Shown here piece after piece: positions 37,210 through 39,905 of a stretch of DNA of 39,905 nt. How positions within the stretch are numbered: position 1 is the first letter of the stretch; the number at the start of each line of letters is the position of its first letter. The position numbers and the translations under genes were made by a program. Origin of the DNA: Tissierellia bacterium (GTDB lineage: Bacteria > Bacillota > Clostridia > Tissierellales > Tissierellaceae); contig JAAYQJ010000079.1 of the NCBI GenBank assembly GCA_012519355.1, positions 1 to 39,905 of the forward strand. The letters run 5' to 3'. The notes under the pieces were generated by a model. That model was not told the origin of the DNA, did not search any database, and saw nothing but the letters and a program-made list of their open reading frames with translations.

Positions 37210-38133
37210 TTGGAAGATTATGTAGTTGTTATTGGTGGTGCGAATATAGATATTATCGGTACTCCTTTTTCAAAGCCTAGTTTTTTTAATTCCAACCCTG
37301 GAAAAACTACTATGTCTTTAGGTGGTGTGGCAAGAAATATTGCAGAAAATCTTAGTCGGTTAGATGTAAATGTGGAGTTCATTACAGTTCTAGGTGATGA
37401 TTCCTATGCTAATGAAATTAAGAATAGTTGTGCCGAACTAAATATTAGTCTAAACCATTCTTTAATCATCAATGAGGAGAGAACATCTACATATCTCTGT
37501 ATTAATGATGAATCTGGTGAAATGCAATTAGCTATTTCTGACATGGAAATATACAAATATATTACTCCTGACTTTTTAAAAGGAAAGCTGGATATCATTA
37601 ATAATAGTAAGGTATGTATTTTAGATACTAATATTCCCCCTGAATCATTGTTTTATTTAATGGATAATTGTAAGGTACCAATATTTTTAGATACTGTTTC
37701 AAACAGCAAAACTGAAAAAATAAAGGACCAGATCCACAATATCCATACCCTAAAGCCCAATATTATGGAGGCAGAAATCCTTTCCAATATGAAGATCTCT
37801 GACCATAATGACTTAGAAAGGGCTACAAATATCATAATCAATAAGGGGGTTAAAAACCTATTTGTCTCCTTAGGTTCTAAGGGTGTATATTATACAAATG
37901 GAAAGGAGAAGGGTAATATCCCTATAATTGAAAGTAATATTGTTAGTACAACAGGAGCTGGTGACAGCTTTATAGCCGCAGTTGTCTGGGCTTATTTAAA
38001 TGACTATAGTATAGAAAAGGCAGCAAAAATAGGTATTGCAGCCTCATCAATTACTGTAAAATCTAAACTCACAGTAAGTACAGATATGTCAGTTGAAAAT
38101 ATTGAAAGTATATTAGAAAAAAATTGGAGGTAG
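37210..38133 (+). CDS. psuK: PfkB-family kinase, probable pseudouridine kinase (TTG start at 37210)
   Basis: VVVIGGANIDIIGTPFSKP...NPGKTTMSLGGVARNIAENLSRL, TTGAGDSFIAAVVWAYL; AGGAGG 7 nt before TTG; next to psuG. Confidence 0.9.
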   Translation: MEDYVVVIGGANIDIIGTPFSKPSFFNSNPGKTTMSLGGVARNIAENLSRLDVNVEFITVLGDDSYANEIKNSCAELNISLNHSLIINEERTSTYLCINDESGEMQLAISDMEIYKYITPDFLKGKLDIINNSKVCILDTNIPPESLFYLMDNCKVPIFLDTVSNSKTEKIKDQIHNIHTLKPNIMEAEILSNMKISDHNDLERATNIIINKGVKNLFVSLGSKGVYYTNGKEKGNIPIIESNIVSTTGAGDSFIAAVVWAYLNDYSIEKAAKIGIAASSITVKSKLTVSTDMSVENIESILEKNWR

Positions 38134-38136
38134 AAA

Positions 38137-39048
38137 ATGAATAATTTAGTTATTTCCCCTGAAGTTAAAAAAGCTTTAGATGAAAACAGGCCAGTGGTAG
38201 CTTTGGAATCTACCATAATATCCCATGGAATGCCTTATCCTCAAAATGTAGAAACTGCTTTAAATGTAGAAAAAATAGTAAGGGATAATGGTGCAATTCC
38301 AGCGACAATAGCAATTATTAGTGGTAAACTAACTGTAGGTATTTCTCCTGAAGAAATCGATTATCTTGGTAAAAAAGGATTAGAGGTAACAAAAGCTAGT
38401 AGGAGAGATATTCCAATCCTAGTTTCAAGGAAGGAAGATGGTGCTACAACTGTTGCAGCTACAATGCTCATAGCTGCTATGGCTGGAGTAAAGATATTTG
38501 CCACAGGCGGAATCGGTGGAGTTCATAGGGGGGCTGAAACCACTATGGATATTTCCGCTGACCTTGAGGAATTAGGAAATACAAATGTAGCAGTTGTTTG
38601 TGCTGGAGCTAAGTCTATATTAGACCTTGGTCTAACCTTAGAATACTTAGAAACAAAGGGTGTCCCTGTAATTGGATATGAAACAGATGAATTGCCAGCC
38701 TTCTATACTAGGGAAAGTGGCTATAAGGTTAATTACAGAATGGATAATCCACTTGAAATTGCCAAGGCATTAAAAGCAAAGGAAGAATTAGATATGAAGG
38801 GCGGCGTGGTAATTGCTAATCCTATTCCCCATGAGTATGCAATGGATAGTAAGCTTATTTCCAAGGCTATCGATGATGCCATTTTAGAGGCTAATAGGCT
38901 AGGTATCAAGGGTAAAGATACTACACCTTTCCTATTAGATAAGGTGCAAAAAATCACGGAAGGTAAGTCACTTGCTGCAAATATTCAACTTGTATATAAT
39001 AATGCAAAATTGGCAGCACAAATTGCTAGCGAACTATGTAAGCTATAA
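38137..39048 (+). CDS. psuG: pseudouridine-5'-phosphate glycosidase
   Basis: PVVALESTIISHGMPYPQNVETA, GGIGGVHRGAETTMDISADL, VCAGAKSILDLGLTLEYLETKGVPVIGY, ANPIP motifs. Confidence 0.97.
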   Translation: MNNLVISPEVKKALDENRPVVALESTIISHGMPYPQNVETALNVEKIVRDNGAIPATIAIISGKLTVGISPEEIDYLGKKGLEVTKASRRDIPILVSRKEDGATTVAATMLIAAMAGVKIFATGGIGGVHRGAETTMDISADLEELGNTNVAVVCAGAKSILDLGLTLEYLETKGVPVIGYETDELPAFYTRESGYKVNYRMDNPLEIAKALKAKEELDMKGGVVIANPIPHEYAMDSKLISKAIDDAILEANRLGIKGKDTTPFLLDKVQKITEGKSLAANIQLVYNNAKLAAQIASELCKL

Positions 39049-39054
39049 TTCTAA

Positions 39055-39083
39055 AGGAGTATCGGTATTATACTGATACTCCT
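39055..39083. terminator. bidirectional terminator between psuG and alkD-like gene
   Basis: AGGAGTATCgGTAtTATACtGATACTCCT. Confidence 0.75.
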
Positions 39084-39090
39084 CTATTAT

Positions 39091-39735
39091 TTAAATATAT
39101 TTACTTCCTTCCCTAACACTTAACTTAGATAATTGATTATTCTCTATAAAATTCCTTACCCATTCCTTATTTGTTTTTGAATATTCCCTAAGGGCCCAGC
39201 CAATGGCCTTATTGATGAAAAACTCATTAGTATTGGCATTTGTTAATATGGCTTTTTCTAGAAATTTAGTATCTGTCTTTTCTTTATATTTTAATTGAAA
39301 TATTATAGATATTCGGTTTAGCCAAATATTATCTGATTCCATCCATTTTGAAAGGGTGGTTTCCTTTAGGTCTGGATATTTCATAGCAATATAACCAACT
39401 ATAGAATTTATGGAATCCACACTGTCCCACCAGGATTTTGTAGTTATTAACTTTTCAATTTTATCCATGTCCTCAGGTGTAAATAAATCTACTACTTTAG
39501 CCATATATCCTATGGCAAGGTATTGAAACTCCCTTTCTGGAAGTTCATAACATTTAAATATAAAATCCCAATCTATTTCCTTATCCTTCTTTCTTTCCCT
39601 AAAGAATTCCTTAGCTAAGGCTCTTCTTTCTGGTGTTTTTAAACCTAAAAAAGGAAAATGATTTTTCATATACTTAGCCATTGGCACTGCTTGTTCTTCA
39701 TTTTTGTTATCATAGAAAATTTGAATAATATCCAT
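39091..39735 (-). CDS. AlkD-like DNA alkylation repair (HEAT-repeat) protein
   Basis: FPFLGLKTPERRALAKEF, REFQYLAIGYMAK, ITTKSWWDSVDSIN, NEFFINKAIGWALREYSKTNKEWV motifs of AlkD family. Confidence 0.93.
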   Translation of the reverse strand: MDIIQIFYDNKNEEQAVPMAKYMKNHFPFLGLKTPERRALAKEFFRERKKDKEIDWDFIFKCYELPEREFQYLAIGYMAKVVDLFTPEDMDKIEKLITTKSWWDSVDSINSIVGYIAMKYPDLKETTLSKWMESDNIWLNRISIIFQLKYKEKTDTKFLEKAILTNANTNEFFINKAIGWALREYSKTNKEWVRNFIENNQLSKLSVREGSKYI

Positions 39736-39771
39736 TTTATATCATCCTTTCATCTTTTGCCCACTTTTTCC

Positions 39772-39905
39772 CTAATTATATTCATCATTAAGTGGCTCTG
39801 TTGGTTCAGAGTTTTTTATACAAATAAAATATTGAAAAAAATCTACAACCCTATCTTCTAATTCTTTACCTGAGTAAGTACTATTCATCGGTATTTCATA
39901 AAAGG
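39772..39905 (-). CDS. C-terminal fragment of an unidentified protein, truncated at the right edge
   Basis: Minus-strand open frame FYEIPMNSTYSGKELEDRVVDFFQYFICIKNSEPTEPLNDEYN* ending at 39772; too short to assign. Confidence 0.4.
   Translation of the reverse strand, partial: FYEIPMNSTYSGKELEDRVVDFFQYFICIKNSEPTEPLNDEYN

Noticed and set aside
1-39905. Search by eye for CRISPR arrays, tRNA/rRNA genes, transposases or prophage genes
   Set aside because: No regularly spaced repeats, tRNA-like cloverleafs or transposase/integrase motifs were recognised; a short tRNA could still escape manual inspection.

Overview
The window is a low-GC Firmicutes (Clostridia/Tissierellia-like) chromosomal segment, almost entirely protein-coding. 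From left to right it holds: (i) a cell-envelope cluster (YitT-like, TagA/WecG, CsaB, DUF5693, LTA-synthase-type sulfatase); (ii) an acpS::nnrD fusion - GerS-like lipoprotein - alr - mazEF block; (iii) a heterodimeric ABC exporter; (iv) a pyrBICFKDE operon with a PyrR-type attenuator leader; (v) small spore-coat-like genes; (vi) a T-box-controlled metNIQ operon with an unusual palindromic insert between the terminator and metN; (vii) a DEDD exonuclease convergent with an AraC-HTH::APH fusion; (viii) an M29 aminopeptidase; (ix) a BceRSAB-like module whose sensor kinase is internally deleted; (x) a CBS/DRTGG family II pyrophosphatase; (xi) psuK-psuG; (xii) an AlkD-like protein. The most notable finding is absent from the ORF track: a small glutaredoxin-like gene on the minus strand (36806-37063) with an in-frame UGA exactly at the first redox position (UPDC instead of CPDC), followed by a bacterial-SECIS-like hairpin. 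It is a strong selenoprotein candidate. No tRNA, rRNA, CRISPR array or IS/transposase was found.
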